64,000 nucleotides of DNA from Omphalotus guepiniiformis (GCA_028554645.1 JAQOOI010000019.1:930001-994000), one strand, 5' to 3'. Shown: positions 48,759 through 60,705, numbered from the stretch's first letter. Notes: generated by a model not told the origin, from the letters alone. Program-made: numbers and translations.

Positions 48759-50447
48759 ATGTCCTTACACTCAATGGACGACTCTTTGTGCTCCCTATTC
48801 TCCACAGACGAAGTTCCGACCGATTTCGAAGCTTCAAAACTACGGGAACTATGCTATGAACATGAAGAACGACTCACTTCGCTGGAGCTCGAAATCAAGC
48901 GTCTCAAAGACTTGCTTTGCGTGCGGGACGACGAGAGGTCCCAGCTCAGAAAGTTTCTAAACGTGCATAAAGCGCCTTTGTCACTTTTGCGTCGTATGCC
49001 TCCTGAAATACTTCAGAGTATCTTCCTTCATTGCTTACCGACAACACGTAACTCGGTTATGCATTATTCGGAAAGCCCAATTCTATTGGGCCGGATCTGC
49101 AGAAGATGGAGAGCGATCGCATACGGGACACCGGAACTTTGGTCGTCTGTGCATGTCGTGATACCGTCACGCGATAAAGACGAAGAGGCAACGGGTTATG
49201 AACTTGCGCTTTTGAAAGGCTTGGAAGCTTGGTTGTCACGCTCTGGGATATGTCCTTTGAACATCTCTGTCCACTGCTCACATCGATCTGATCTCTCATC
49301 GTGTCTGACGGTATTGGCAAAGTTTAGTCGCCGCTGGCAGCGCGTCGAGTTTTTGAACGCCCCGAGTTATTGGAAAAACTTGCCTGGGTTTTCTGCGGTG
49401 AAAAGTGGTGATTTACCCCTCCTTGAGACGTTCATCGTTCGTGCGTCGTCTCCAAAGTTTGGCTGGTACAGACCGGCAAACTTCCCATCCGGTGTTTTCC
49501 AAGCACTTGAAGATGCTCCCAGTCTTCGTCGCGTAGTTGTGACGGATAGCAGCAGCATGCTATTGCCTAATTTCGCCTGGGGTCATTTGCATGATTTACA
49601 TCTCGTGTCCTCAGGCTCTCTAGGCCTTGCGCTTGAGAGGGGCACCATCGGTGAGCTTCTCGCGCAATGTACAAATCTTCGGACATGCACTATCCAATGC
49701 TCAACGTGGCAAGGAATACACACAAATCCCACCCTATCCATCACCCTCCCTTTCCTGCGCAATTTCTCGCTGGTTGTCAAGGTCGCAGGAAATCAACTCA
49801 CTACACTTAGTGAAGTTTTAGACCGGTTGACTGCCCCAAAACTCGAAAAGCTCGAAATCAGAGGTCTCGGCGAGCGAGACGAGCTGCCTGCTCTCAGCCG
49901 TTTCCTCAAGCGTTCGTCGTGTTCGCTACGTAAACTCACCCTCGCCTTAGGCGACTTTACCAAAGAAGATTTTGTCGAGCTCCTTCCGTTTATTGACCAC
50001 GTCACGGATTTCAACTTCCAGAACTGGGCTACCGGATTTCGCAACGATGACGGTGTTGATATGAACGACTGGGTCCTTGCTGTACTCACCCCTGGTTCGA
50101 CCGAGGCACAGGAAGTCTTGCACTCACGTCAATCGCAATACACAGCGTTCTGCCCGAAACTTGCGTCTTTTACACTCTCCGAGCCAGCCGATGTTCTCTC
50201 GAACGCTCTCCTCCAGTTTCTTCATTCTCGTGCTTCACCGCTGGCGGTGAATACGGGCGTGGCGACGCTGCAGAGTGCAAAGTGTTCGTTTAGGACGGTA
50301 ATACCAGAGCATTTGCAATGGGATATTGAGAGCTTGATGAAGAGTGGGTTGAAGTTGGAGATTGGAGCTCCGAAACCTATGGTGACGTTTCAGAGGAGGA
50401 TCAATCCATGGGAGGGGTTACCCGTGTACGAGGATGAAACGGAGTAG
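48759..50447 (+). CDS. F-box protein, single exon
   Basis: Predicted SCF ubiquitin-ligase adaptor of 562 residues in one exon. Residues ~24-65 form a coiled coil with Leu/Glu heptads. The F-box follows at about residues 73-130: LSLLRRMPPEILQSIFLHCL, then SPILLGRICRRWRAIAYGTP and ELWSSVHV, the classic mushroom F-box layout. The remaining 400 residues have leucine-rich irregular repeats (for example LPFLRNFSLVV, LEKLEIRGLGERDELPALSR) that probably form the substrate-binding surface. No intron is needed. The second ATG (MDDS) is four codons downstream; the first was kept. A second F-box gene lies convergent to it. Confidence 0.85.
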   Translation: MSLHSMDDSLCSLFSTDEVPTDFEASKLRELCYEHEERLTSLELEIKRLKDLLCVRDDERSQLRKFLNVHKAPLSLLRRMPPEILQSIFLHCLPTTRNSVMHYSESPILLGRICRRWRAIAYGTPELWSSVHVVIPSRDKDEEATGYELALLKGLEAWLSRSGICPLNISVHCSHRSDLSSCLTVLAKFSRRWQRVEFLNAPSYWKNLPGFSAVKSGDLPLLETFIVRASSPKFGWYRPANFPSGVFQALEDAPSLRRVVVTDSSSMLLPNFAWGHLHDLHLVSSGSLGLALERGTIGELLAQCTNLRTCTIQCSTWQGIHTNPTLSITLPFLRNFSLVVKVAGNQLTTLSEVLDRLTAPKLEKLEIRGLGERDELPALSRFLKRSSCSLRKLTLALGDFTKEDFVELLPFIDHVTDFNFQNWATGFRNDDGVDMNDWVLAVLTPGSTEAQEVLHSRQSQYTAFCPKLASFTLSEPADVLSNALLQFLHSRASPLAVNTGVATLQSAKCSFRTVIPEHLQWDIESLMKSGLKLEIGAPKPMVTFQRRINPWEGLPVYEDETE

Positions 50448-51141
50448 GGGTGCTGCTAAAAGGTATTGTGCCCCATGAACCTTTGTCAACATATGACCGT
50501 TATTGACCTCTGAGCACCGTCTTCTAGACATTGAACTCAAAAATAATCAAAAATAATCCAACTTAACGTTTTCTAGATCAATTCGAGTTTTCAACAAGCT
50601 AGAAACGATCAAGAATCTTTTCTTCCTATTGTTCCTCAACTGGACCCAATCTTCTTGTACTAATCATCGGGAATTTTAGTGTATTGTATATTCTTGCATG
50701 TCTGTTGTCTCCGCATACGTTAGTTGTATCATTAGTGTTGACATCTTTTGCGCCGTTGCTTCATTGAACTGAAGTGGTCATCTATCACATGGATTCTCTA
50801 AGAATTCAGTCGTGTACGCCCCATGGGAAATGTCTAATGCACTGAGGCCGACTCCGTCGTAGCATTGAATAGAAGGTAATGAGACTGATTCTGCTGACGA
50901 AACGATGGTTTAGTAACTAAGTTACAGTAAGAAAAATCGAAGAGAGAATATAATCATCATACTAGACCTCAGGTGATCTTTTAGGAGAGTATAGACAGCG
51001 AGCGACGCAGTGTCGAAGCCAATTCCGTTCCTGTACGAGACAAAGTACAATTGCTGTCAGTGTTTAAGATGATCGATAACCGTCCCAGTCCGTGATAAAA
51101 CAGAATGATAACAAAAGTATCCCGTTATCTCAACACTCAAG
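50448..51141. other. Intergenic between convergent F-box genes
   Basis: AT-rich 3' flank of both F-box genes. No coding or repeat feature is recognised. Confidence 0.5.
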
Positions 51142-52533
51142 TTACGCGTCCTCCAAACAAGACCATTTTGAATTCTCATGGAACCAGACTTTGCCCATGG
51201 GTAATATGATTGTCTTTAACGTCGGACAGCACTGATGCCACTTGACGGCAATCTTTTGTTCGTCTTCTTGTGAGACGTGGTTCGTCGGCGTGGCGGACAT
51301 GTAGGTGAGGTACTGTAGCAGATGAAAGGAGATGTTTAGTGAAGAAGTGGGGGAAAAAGGATAGAGTAGTCACCTGTAGTTGTTTGAATTTCGTCAAAGC
51401 AGGTGCAGATGCTTCCAACAGTTTCTGGAAGAGAGTATTCAATGAGAGCAGGATATACGAGTGATTGAAGGACACACCTCAGAACACTGTGCCAAAAGGA
51501 TGACTATATGCAGCGCCTCGAGGTCAGGTAAACGGTTCGCCACTTCCGCTAACAGATACTCAGGCGCATTCGGGTCAAAACTGATGATGTTCAACCTCTC
51601 GATAGGCTCCGACGACAGCTCAAGCGCTTTCAACGATTTGCACGCACAGTCCGCATACAGTGGCATCGAGACCTGTCTCACGGGTCGGTCTTTAATAATA
51701 GACCCAATGATATCTGGGCCCGCGTGAATTGCTCGCAGACGAGTCAAGTTCGGTAAAGCATCGGGGGAAAGAGAGAACGGGGAAGGATTAGGGTTCAAGT
51801 TAAATGTACTGAGGTTGAATGAAAAATCCGAAGGATCCGAGTTGAACCCACGAAGTGTGAGGTCTGCGATAGACGGCTGAGTTTCGAGGAAGCGGATGAG
51901 GGATTTATTGCAAGGGAAAGAGGCGGAAAACTCTTTCAATGCGAAGGTACAATCCTGGATATTCCACGGATGAAAGTCACCTGGTACGTCGATGCTGAGG
52001 GTGGTGAGGGATTTTGCGTTGAGTAAAGCAGTGCGAGTTAGACGATAGAGGTTTCGGGTAGGATGGGTGAATGACGCCCAGTGAATGTTGAGCGAACGTA
52101 CGAGAGCTGCGAGGCGAGGATGTTGGGTGAGAGTCTGTAGACAAAGTACAGATTCCTTGGGATTTGCGAGTCTGATTGTGTGATAAATGTATCGTATAGC
52201 GATGGCATTCAAAGATTTGTTGCTAATCGCAACATTCAGAAGGTCTCGGTTCCTAGTACCCTCTTGAACATGATGGAGCACAAGGTCAAGAATTTCGGTT
52301 GGAAGAATGGGATTGCGCAAAGGCAACAGAGGAACTGGTGATTGTGAACCCTCATCATCAACACGCTGCTGCTTTGCAGGCCTGGTGTCATCTAGTGCAC
52401 CAGAAGCACTACGCCTATCTGCTTCGTGCAGAAGACCCGCCTTGCGAGCATTGAAGGTATCGAGTAAGGAAGTTATATTGTTGATTTGCTGGTACACCAA
52501 GTCTGCCTGCTGAACAGCAAATTGCATGCTCAT
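51142..52533 (-). CDS. F-box protein
   Basis: F-box-like protein of about 430 residues. The start MSMQFAVQQADLVYQQINNI forms a short coiled coil. The F-box is around residues 80-115: LPTEILDLVLHHVQEGT, then LLNVAISNKSLNAIAIRYIY. Leucine-rich stretches follow, such as LRGFNSDPSDFSFNL and VRQVSMPLYADCACKSL. Two further exons after introns at about 51420-51475 and 51320-51375 carry KLLEASAPALTKFKQLQ and HQCCPTLKTIILPMGKVWF, ending at TAA 51142-51144; stopping at the first frame end would lose this conserved tail. The function is probably substrate selection in an SCF complex; the substrate is unknown. Confidence 0.82.
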
Positions 52534-52957
52534 TATTGTGTCAATCTTGAGTGCAAAGTATCTGCGTTCAGAGTTCTCAGTCAGTATTCACAAGGATGAG
52601 ATGCGCAGGTATATACAGCACCACAGACCTCTATTGAGATGGATGAATCGAGGTTGAATACACCGAAATCGTGCCCTTTCTAGAGGTGAAAGGAGAAAAG
52701 GAGACTGCAGAGGACTGCAGGCAGTTTGTGTGACGATCTGACAATGGGCCACTTACAATGATTGCATAACCCGGCCCGGCAAGTCCGCCTCTGAATAGTC
52801 CAGGCCTTACTCCACATGACTTGAACAAAGAAAAATTCATTACAACTTCGTAGGCAAGATATGTATGTATGCACTACTCCCCGGTACTATAAATCTCGCA
52901 AATTGCAGGTATATGTTATTTCTAAGTTTAAAAAACGCGTCCCATGTCTTTCCACAT
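52534..52957. other. Intergenic region
   Basis: Promoter of the minus-strand F-box gene and 3' flank of ERG25. Nothing else is supported. Confidence 0.45.
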
Positions 52958-54198
52958 TTATTGCTTCTTCGTCTTGAGACGATCCTCCACCGCAGCCTCG
53001 GCCTTGATACCCTCAGCAAGAACTTCGTCCATAAGCTGCTGCTCAGCCTTGAAGAAGTCCTCTTGGTTTCCACTCTTTTGCGCAGCCTTCTTAGCGGCTA
53101 TGACACGCTCGCGATAGATAAGGTACTTGTCGTCAGTACCGAAGAGTCTATCCCACCAACGGAACGAAGTAGCGTAGTTGTTGGTGAAGGCCATGTGATG
53201 GAAATCGTGGTGCTCAGCTCCAGACCAGAAGGGAAGAATGTGTTGTAGTGACCAGGGGAAGTCTAGAATAACGGATGAATAAATTATTGAAAAGAATGGA
53301 TCGGCTGTAACGTACCGTAACCACTGTGGGCATCAACGGCCTGGAAGAGCTTGAGGATGACCCAAATGAAGAACGTGATGAAGTGCACTTCGGTAAAGAG
53401 ACACAAGAGGAGAGAGCCGCCGAGAGTACCCATTCCGAGGATGAAGACCTCAGCAGGGTGAGCGAACTCTGCAGCAAGACCGAAGGGAGCCGAGTACTTG
53501 TGATGAAGCTTGTGAATATGTTTGTAAAGCAGAGGTGTGTGAAGGGCACGGTGAGCTGCGAATTTGGATTATTTTATGAATCGACGGCGGTAATACGATA
53601 GCTGAACTCACCAGCCCAGTGGAAGAGGTCTTCGAAAAACATGAAGAAGAACACCTGCCAAACTATAGTTTTGTAGTCGGGGAAAGGAACCTGGTAGGTT
53701 TTCATGCCAACAATCTCGGACATGGGGTGGAAGAGCCAGATCTAACAATGCGTCAAACTCTGCAAAAGGTTTCATATGTGAACACGACTTACAGCGGGGA
53801 GTTCAACAGTGAAGTGAGCGAATAAGACCTGCTTGGTGCATTCCCATTGTTCTTTGGCAGACGGAATCTTTGTTGGCTGTAGCTTGTATTTTCTGAAGTA
53901 CGGTATAGCGTCGATGATGACCCATGGAATCGAACGTCCAAAGTATACAATCTGCAAATAACGCGACAAAGACATCAATGAGATTTGTTGAACAACATAG
54001 AAAACGCGTAAATACCTCATGCATCAAGAAGCTCATGAGACCAGTTGCAATTACAGGGTTCCCCCACCACACATACCAAGCAACCCACTTCTGCTCAAGC
54101 CAGTTCAGTTGAGTGAAGTCAGTGCCAGCGTAAAGAGCGTCGAAGGCACTTGGGTTCGCAGCTATTGTCGCGTTGAGAGACATGTTCATGATGTTCAT
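52958..54198 (-). CDS. ERG25: Sterol C-4 methyl oxidase
   Basis: Endoplasmic reticulum di-iron enzyme that oxidises the C-4 methyl groups of ergosterol precursors, the first step of C-4 demethylation. The start MNIMNMSLNATIAANPSAFD is followed by WLEQKWVAWYVWWGNPVIAT and hydrophobic helices. The histidine clusters of the fatty-acid-hydroxylase family are all present: HWAAHRALH (HxxxH), HKLHHKYSAP (HxxHH) and AEHHDFHHMAF (HHxxHH-type). Between them FGLAAEFAHPAEVFILGMGT is strongly conserved. The Lys/Glu-rich C-terminus reads EVLAEGIKAEAAVEDRLK. About six introns; length near 340 residues as usual. An E-box-containing motif resembling a sterol regulatory element lies about 190 bp upstream. Confidence 0.93.
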
Positions 54199-54872
54199 GG
54201 TGAGAACGAGGACCGGGGCGACGTGGGGAATCTGAAAGGCAACGACCGCACTTTATAAAAGCGAACCCTGTAGTCAAAAAACCACACCACTTTTTTTATT
54301 TCCCGCAAGTGGCGTGAGCGGCTAACCACGGACCGGCGTTCGGCCGCTCGGCCGGGACCCAGTCTAGACAACCCAGGGCCGATCACGTGCCGAACTTGTT
54401 CATTCTCTTCAACTTCCGTTACTTCGAACCACCTTCGAAAGTTGCTGAACATGAACGGATAATCCATAAACTTCGTAGATATCTCTGAGGATAACACCTA
54501 TGCTCTCCCAGGATAGTCTCGATGTATTACTTACTGGTGGCAATTCCTGCAGAATTTGGCGGGACTTGCACAGAACAAGGCTAGATGGAGGCTCGATCTT
54601 CGCCTCCCCCCCGAACTTCAAAGCTTCATATTGTGCAAAGACGAGAAGGTGAAATGGTGCCATATAATCCTACACACGTACTTACTTGGGGGACTATATA
54701 TGTGCCCGCGGCTAGCTCTTTGACGCCCTTTTCATTGCCTGGATTCCGCAGCGGCATGCCACATTCATCGCGTATCTACTATCCACTTTAGCTTCATTGT
54801 CAACAAACGTTCCATCTTGAACATGTTTTGACATCTCATGCGAGGGATCAACCCTGTCCATGTGCGGGTGAA
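54199..54872. other. ERG25 promoter and gene gap
   Basis: The first 200 bp are GC-rich (about 54300-54400) and form the ERG25 promoter; the remainder is the 3' flank of the reductase gene. No exon recognised. Confidence 0.5.
54382..54391. promoter_or_regulatory. E-box / SRE-like site upstream of ERG25
   Basis: ATCACGTGCC contains CACGTG (54384-54389), 186-191 bp upstream of the ERG25 ATG at 54198. Fungal sterol regulators of the SREBP (bHLH) class bind E-box or SRE half-sites of this kind. Assignment is by motif only. Confidence 0.4.
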
Positions 54873-56085
54873 CTACTCATCTCGAATTTTGACGATGATC
54901 TTCCCTAGTGCCATTTTCGCCAACATTCTATCGTATGCCTTCAGAAGTCACCGTTTAGAACAACTGCCTTATATCTTTACAAGTCACTGCTTACCTGCAG
55001 AACGTCCTCGAACTCCACCACCTCATCAACAACCACTTTCAGCTTCCCTTCCTCTACTAGCCTCGCAAGCCTAGCGGCTTTCTTCCCGTTGGATGTTGTA
55101 CTGATCATGGTATACCGTCTTGGTACACCTCCCAGGACTGGCGGTAAGTAATACCTCAAGTATGTGTTTAGGATGCAACGGACAATGGTAATACCTACTC
55201 CCTCGAAGTTACCTACGTTTATGTAGGCACCGGTGGATGCGAGATATGTGGGTGAGTAGATAAACAGATCTCCTGTACCGATGGTGTCAAGGATGTAGTC
55301 GAATGGTTGATCATGATATATTCTGGACAGATGGGCGTGTAACGGCCTGTAAGTGCGATAATCGACCACCTATACAATAATTGAACATGATGTCGACTTA
55401 TACTCAGAACCAGAGAACGATGTACCTCATCCGCACCCAAACTCTCCACAAGCTTCTTACTTCTCTTGGAACATGTTGCGACAACATACGCTCCCATCGT
55501 CTTAGCCAACTGTATCACCATCGTTCCAACACCCCCGCTACCCCCATTCACGAAGACTCTCGTTCCCTGCCTAATATCTGCCCCTGATTCTGTCAACATG
55601 TTCCAAGCCGTCTGCCCCGACCCACTCAGTCCTGCTGCCTCTGACATCCGCATCACAGGAGGGACAACAGCTACATCCTCTGCGGAGACACAAAAATACT
55701 CTGCCAGTGGCCCATCGCCGCCCAATAACGCCAAGACAGGCAAGGATCCGAACACTCTTGTTCCCGGCGAGAGCTCTGTGTGAGTTCTGGAAACGCCGGG
55801 ACCTGCAAGCTGGATGATTCCACTGAATTCACCCTCAGGGACGTAGGTGGTTTTTCCTTTGGAGAAGATGTATCGGATATAAGTTGGAATGGTGGAGAGT
55901 GTCATGTAACATCCAGGGTTTAGACCTACATGGGTCACGCGTATGAGGAGGTTATTGCCTGCGGGAGGGGGAGGGACGGGATAAGAGGTATTGAGAGTGA
56001 GGATTTCTCGAGGTAGACCGCGGGAGGTGTATGTCCATGCGCGCTGGATTTGGGGGAGTGTGGGGTAACTTTGAGCTTCACCCAT
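54873..56085 (-). CDS. MDR reductase, RTN4IP1/quinone oxidoreductase-like
   Basis: NADPH-dependent medium-chain reductase without zinc ligands, about 370 residues. The start MGEAQSYPTLPQIQRAWTYT is followed by NNLLIRVTHVGLNPGCYM, PEGEFSGIIQLAGPGVSR and SAEDVAVVPPVMRMSEAAGL. The cofactor-binding motif reads FVNGGSGGVGTMVIQLAKTM, with ATCSKRSKKLVESLGADEV, the basic cluster suggesting NADPH. After an intron VVDYRTYRPLHAHL leads to FDYILDTIGTGDLFIYSP, and the last exon AYDRMLAKMALGKIIVKIRD ends at TAG 54873-54875. Two or three introns. Unlike the related gene at 42222-43399 this one is intact. Its substrate is unknown; it lies between ERG25 and two P450s. Confidence 0.87.
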
Positions 56086-56356
56086 GATTGATTTTCGATG
56101 TGTGACTCGGATACTGCTAAGGTTATATGGTGCTATTTTTGTTTCTCAACAATCTCTTTTGAGGTTCATCGAGCGTGGTCCCATCCACAATGTTCACATT
56201 GTAGATGGCCATGGGTAAGAATCCTAGCATCTTGCCAACATTTTCACTTTAGGTGGAGTTACTTACGCGGAGGATGATGTGATTGTAATCATGTTTCCTT
56301 GTCAGGTAAAGCAACAATTCTATACTAGTATTCCTCTGATACTTACAAATAAACAT

Positions 56357-58302
56357 TTACTCGTTTACTTCCTTTCTCTCCCGCTTAGTGAAAGTAAGCT
56401 TCGCAGTCGGGTTGGGTACAGTGAAGATATTGAAGGCGAACGGCTTGGGATGTTCCGAGGCGCCCTCTGGGAACGAAAGATCGTAATTAAGCAGGATCTC
56501 AGCTAAAAGGACTTTTATTTTTAATGCAGCGCTGTGATGGATGCAGAACAACATCAATTGTGTAGTTATCAAGTTATCAGGAACCACTTACAAGAATCTC
56601 CCCGGACACGCATGCTTCCCAATCCCAAACACAATGTAATCATTACTCATGGCCGTGAAAGAATATTTTGCGTCGTTGGAAGCCGTTGAAGAATCCCGCC
56701 CCAGTGCCTGGTGGCGTAATTTGGAAAACCGAAACGGATTGAAATCCTCGGGATCCTTATAGGCCTTAGGATTGTGATGCAGTGGTTTCGGCGCGAATGA
56801 AATGACACTTCCCGTTGGGATGACAGTTCCATCAGTAACGACGGCATCATGTACCACAAGTCGGGATGAGCCAACTGTATGTTATGATTTTATGAATAAA
56901 ACCATCAATCAAGGCGGAGGATATAGCAGATACATACCTGCAAAGAGGGAATGATAGCGGCCTATTTCTTTCAGCAATGAATCGAGCATGTGGAATCTGT
57001 CCACTGCGGTCTTATTGCAGACGCCCCCCTGCGCTTGTAAAGCTCCCAGTATCTCCGCCCGAATTAAGTCAATTTGCTCCGATGACATTCGAGCTAGCTC
57101 GAACAGCGCGTGGGTCAAGAAAATGCTCCTAAAGAAAAAACATCATGATGATTTTGCGGGGTGTGAAATGAGTGAACAGATACGAACGAGGTATGTATAG
57201 ATGCCATATTGAGATGGACGACGCGAACGGTAAGTTTTTCAGCCTCATTCAGGTCCTCTTCAGGTGCATACCGCAGAAGAAGGTCGGTGATCGTCTGTGG
57301 ATTGTCCTATACAGTGAAGATTGCCTTGAGAACTCCACAATACGACCCAAAACTATTCTGGAAGTTCACCTGCTGTGCGTATTTGATTCGTTCTTCCACA
57401 TACGGTGTCAACAGACGGACGGCTTCGTCCTTGCTACCAGCAATGATAGAGAAGAGCCTCCAGACCAAACTGCCAACTAATTATAATCTGCCAGTATCTG
57501 CGAAATTACATCTCACTCACGTTCTGAGGCATTGCGGGAACCAATTCAAAACTTGGGACATTGGGATAGCTTGTTCCGCTACACTGACTTGTCTCTTGAG
57601 AAATCTCTCATTCCGACATCCAGGAACACCGATCATAGCGCGATTGCTAACACGAGCGACGAGTCCGACCATAGTCTTGAACAATGGTATCGTGACAGAA
57701 TCTGCGGTATCAGGAATCTTGAGTTTTTCGGGTATCGCAAGTTGTGCCTCCTCAAGCATTTCAGGAACCAGGCTTTTGAGGGCCTTGGTGAGATCAGAAC
57801 GAATGATAGTTTCCAAGTGGTAGGGGTTAGTAGTAATATCGCCAAACATGATGTTCGGCTGAAACAACTAATTGAAGAAGAGCGGGATGAGGTAGGCATA
57901 TCAAACGGAAGTTTGCGCTCTGACCTGTTTGGCACGCAAAGGCGCGTTGAACTAAGTAAGAAAACAGAGAATTCTCAGTGACCATACATGACGGCTTGAC
58001 GTTGAGTGCACTTCACTTACTACCGAATCATCCGATTTGCGTATCAATTCGACGTCTTCTGGACCAAGCACGATCCATTCGCCACTCATTGACGGTAAGA
58101 TGAATGGCTTTCCTTCGAACTGCGTCCATCCCTCTTGAACAAGACCATCGCTATCAAGCACTGAGCGAAGTACGGTCCAAGCATATCCAAGAGGTCCAGC
58201 TCTCCCTACACGTGGTATTTTCGAGTGGCTCCGCTGTCGGGAGAGGTAAAGTGCAGTAGAAAATAAGAGAAGCGCAGCGAAGAGACTCATCGTGTTTGAC
58301 AT
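56357..58302 (-). CDS. Cytochrome P450 monooxygenase (P450 no. 2)
   Basis: Same P450 group as nos. 1 and 3. The preferred start at 58302 gives MSNTMSLFAALLLFSTALYL, an ER anchor; an earlier in-frame ATG (58383) would add 27 residues. The hinge is SKIPRVGRAGPLGYAWTVLR. MVGLVARVSNRAMIGVPGCR and the N-terminal FGDITTNPYHLETIIRSDLT are family-like. The I-helix reads LNMASIHTSFRSIFLTHALF, where HTSF replaces the usual HTTx. The K-helix ExxR is present in LLKEIGRYHSLFA. SVISFAPKPLHHNPKAYKDP and the heme loop FGIGKHACPGRFFAALK follow, the second Phe codon being split by an intron. The C-terminus is NPTAKLTFTKRERKEVNE, stop at 56357. About eight introns. It is adjacent to and co-oriented with P450 no. 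3. Confidence 0.87.
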
Positions 58303-58712
58303 ATCGTACAGCTTGGAGTTGAGCAATCCCCACTGAAATATAGTCTGCCAAACTTGAGCACCCGAAATTAGATAGTTATGCATATCATAAGCGAATCTCT
58401 GGGGCCATCTCACGTTTGCATAGCACTATTCCAGGAATGAGAAACCAGCACGAATGGAAGACATTGATGCTGCCTTGGTGCCATGTTTCTCGTTCAAAAG
58501 ATTCCTGGTTATGTCGCTTAGGGCCTTAGAGGCGTTATGTGCATTCTAACCCCGCCGGAATTAGCCGAGCAGCATTCAGCATCGATGATACGCAGTCGAT
58601 ATTCAATATGTACGTTTTTATTCACTTTTTTCTTACAGACAGTCAACGAGACATTCTGGGCTGTGCCTATATCATACAAAAGATCAAGATCGCAACTTAG
58701 TAAATCTAAGTT
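58303..58712. other. Intergenic region between P450s
   Basis: 410 bp separate the P450 no. 2 start from the P450 no. 3 stop. It holds the no. 2 promoter; upstream codons in frame with no. 2 may extend into it. Confidence 0.45.
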
Positions 58713-60705
58713 TTATCCCGAGGTAACATCCCTTCTTCTAATCACCATTGTGGCTTTGACTGGCACGACCGAGATATCACCAATCGAGATATTGGGAGGT
58801 CTGCTATCAAAAGGTCGTATCTCGTAGTTGAGCAGAAGATGAGCCAGGATCATCTTGATATTGTTCGCAGCAAAAAAGCGGCCAGGGCTAGTAACACATA
58901 ACACGCATCTGTCAGTTCTTCCCGCTCGAGTACATAGTTTTTTTGGTATCAACTTACCAGGCATGAATTCCATGTGAGAAAGGCAGCCAATGAGCGGAAG
59001 TGTTGACAAGATCCTCGTTGACGCCGGATTTCTCTCCAACAGGAATGAGCACTTCTCTCGGTCGAGAAAACCTGAAAGCATCAAACTCGTTGACACGATC
59101 GTAGAACTCCTCGTCAAAATGAATTCCGTCCATGGATACACCAACGGTGGCGCCTTTGGGTACCCAGGTCCCGTCCGGAAGCAGTATACCATCATCTGCG
59201 CGGACCTTGCGTGCAATGGCAGTTCCTCCTACCCCAGAGATGCGAGCGCTTTCTCGAATTGCGCTGTCGAGACGATGGAGCTTCCCAACAGCAGCCTTTG
59301 TCCATTCGCCATTGTACTCTCGAAGTACCTGAGAAGCTTCCTCTCTCAGAGATGCAACGATTGATTCGCAATCGGGGGCACTCCAAATGTCGAGAAGGGC
59401 GTTGGTGGCCATGATGGTGGTAGTGGTGATGGCGGCAAAGTTAAGTAGAACCACTCGATAAGCAAGGGAGTAGACTGAGCGCTCGTCTTCAGTATTTCGC
59501 TTGAATGACTCGCGAACCATCCAGGTGATGAAGTCGTTCTTGAGATGGTAGTGTCAGTTTCAATGTCAACCTAGTATGAAATGCGAAGAAAAGAGACTCA
59601 CAGGCTCTTCCCATGCGTAGGTGGGATCGTTCTTCTTGCGAACCATGTCCTCGATGCGTTGTTTGACCAGAGGCTGTAAATACCGCATTGCAACGCCAGA
59701 ATGACGACGATTCGGTATAGTTGCGAACCACGCTACCGCTCTAAAAACAAAGGATATCATTATAGGCCATTATCGTCAATGCCAGTCGAGAAACACTTAC
59801 GGCTTCATGAACTTTGGAAACATGTGCAGAATGTAACTGCTGACTGAGATATCTCTGGCAAAGTGTGTACCAGCCATGACGAAGTCCATGTTGGAGCCTA
59901 ATACGCAGTTCAATCAGTACACCACAAGAAAAACAATAGACAGAATACTAACACAACTCTTTCCCGGCGAACACTCTGTTCGCTACCCGCCCCACGGTTC
60001 TTGTTAGGCTGTCGAACACGCCGATCGTCCTCCATTGGCCATCTGTTCCAAAGAGGTTCTCCATGGAATCCTCAATCTCTTCAATAAGCAGATGATTTAA
60101 TGATCCGATAGTACGGGTGAGTTCTCGTTTGATGAGTAGGTCAATCATATCGTTCGAGGTAATCTCAGGATGACCGACTGTGTAAGTGAACTGAGCTATA
60201 TTGAAAGCAACGTTCAATTATGGACTGATCAAGGGATAATAAATCAGAAAGACGAACCGGTATCAAAGGTGCAGTCTTTGGCGTTTAGTATCGCATCTGG
60301 CTGAGCTGCGAGCCAGTTTGTCATTGAGGGCGGTAGAATGATCTGAGGTCCTTTCGTCCACGTTGGTGCTACGAAGATTTGGTTGACTTTGGAGAACTTC
60401 GTAAAAGAACTTTAGCTTCAAAGAAGTTGAGATGTACCCAACAGACATACTTTACGATACCCCTCGGTGTAAAGCTTCACCGAGTCAACCAGCCCTCTAT
60501 AGTTGGCGCGGATCGAAGAAAAAACTTCCTTTTGCCTACCAATCCAGGGTAGATCTCGAGGTACCTTTGCATATTCCTTGTGCGCCTTCAGACTCAAAGC
60601 AATAAAAAGAAACAGAAAAATGAGAGAAAGTGACTCTAAGAATGCCAACGTTAGAGGTGATGAAGACGCCGAAAAGGGGCGAAAAATATGAAGATATTCG
60701 TGCAT
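58713..60705 (-). CDS. Cytochrome P450 monooxygenase (P450 no. 3)
   Basis: Heme monooxygenase of about 520 residues. The start MHEYLHIFRPFSASSSPLTL leads to the anchor LAFLESLSLIFLFLFIALSL and the hinge VPRDLPWIGRQ. ILPPSMTNWLAAQPDAIL and QFTYTVGHPEITSNDMIDLL follow. The I-helix reads NFAAITTTTIMATNALLDIW with the Thr cluster, and the K-helix is AIRESARISG (ExxR). After VNEFDAFRFSRPREVLIPVG comes the heme loop FSHGIHACPGRFFAANN, complete only after removal of a 70-nt intron (58888-58957) that splits the Cys codon. The end is KATMVIRRRDVTSG at 58713. About eight introns; all catalytic elements present. Tandem with P450 no. 2. Confidence 0.9.
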
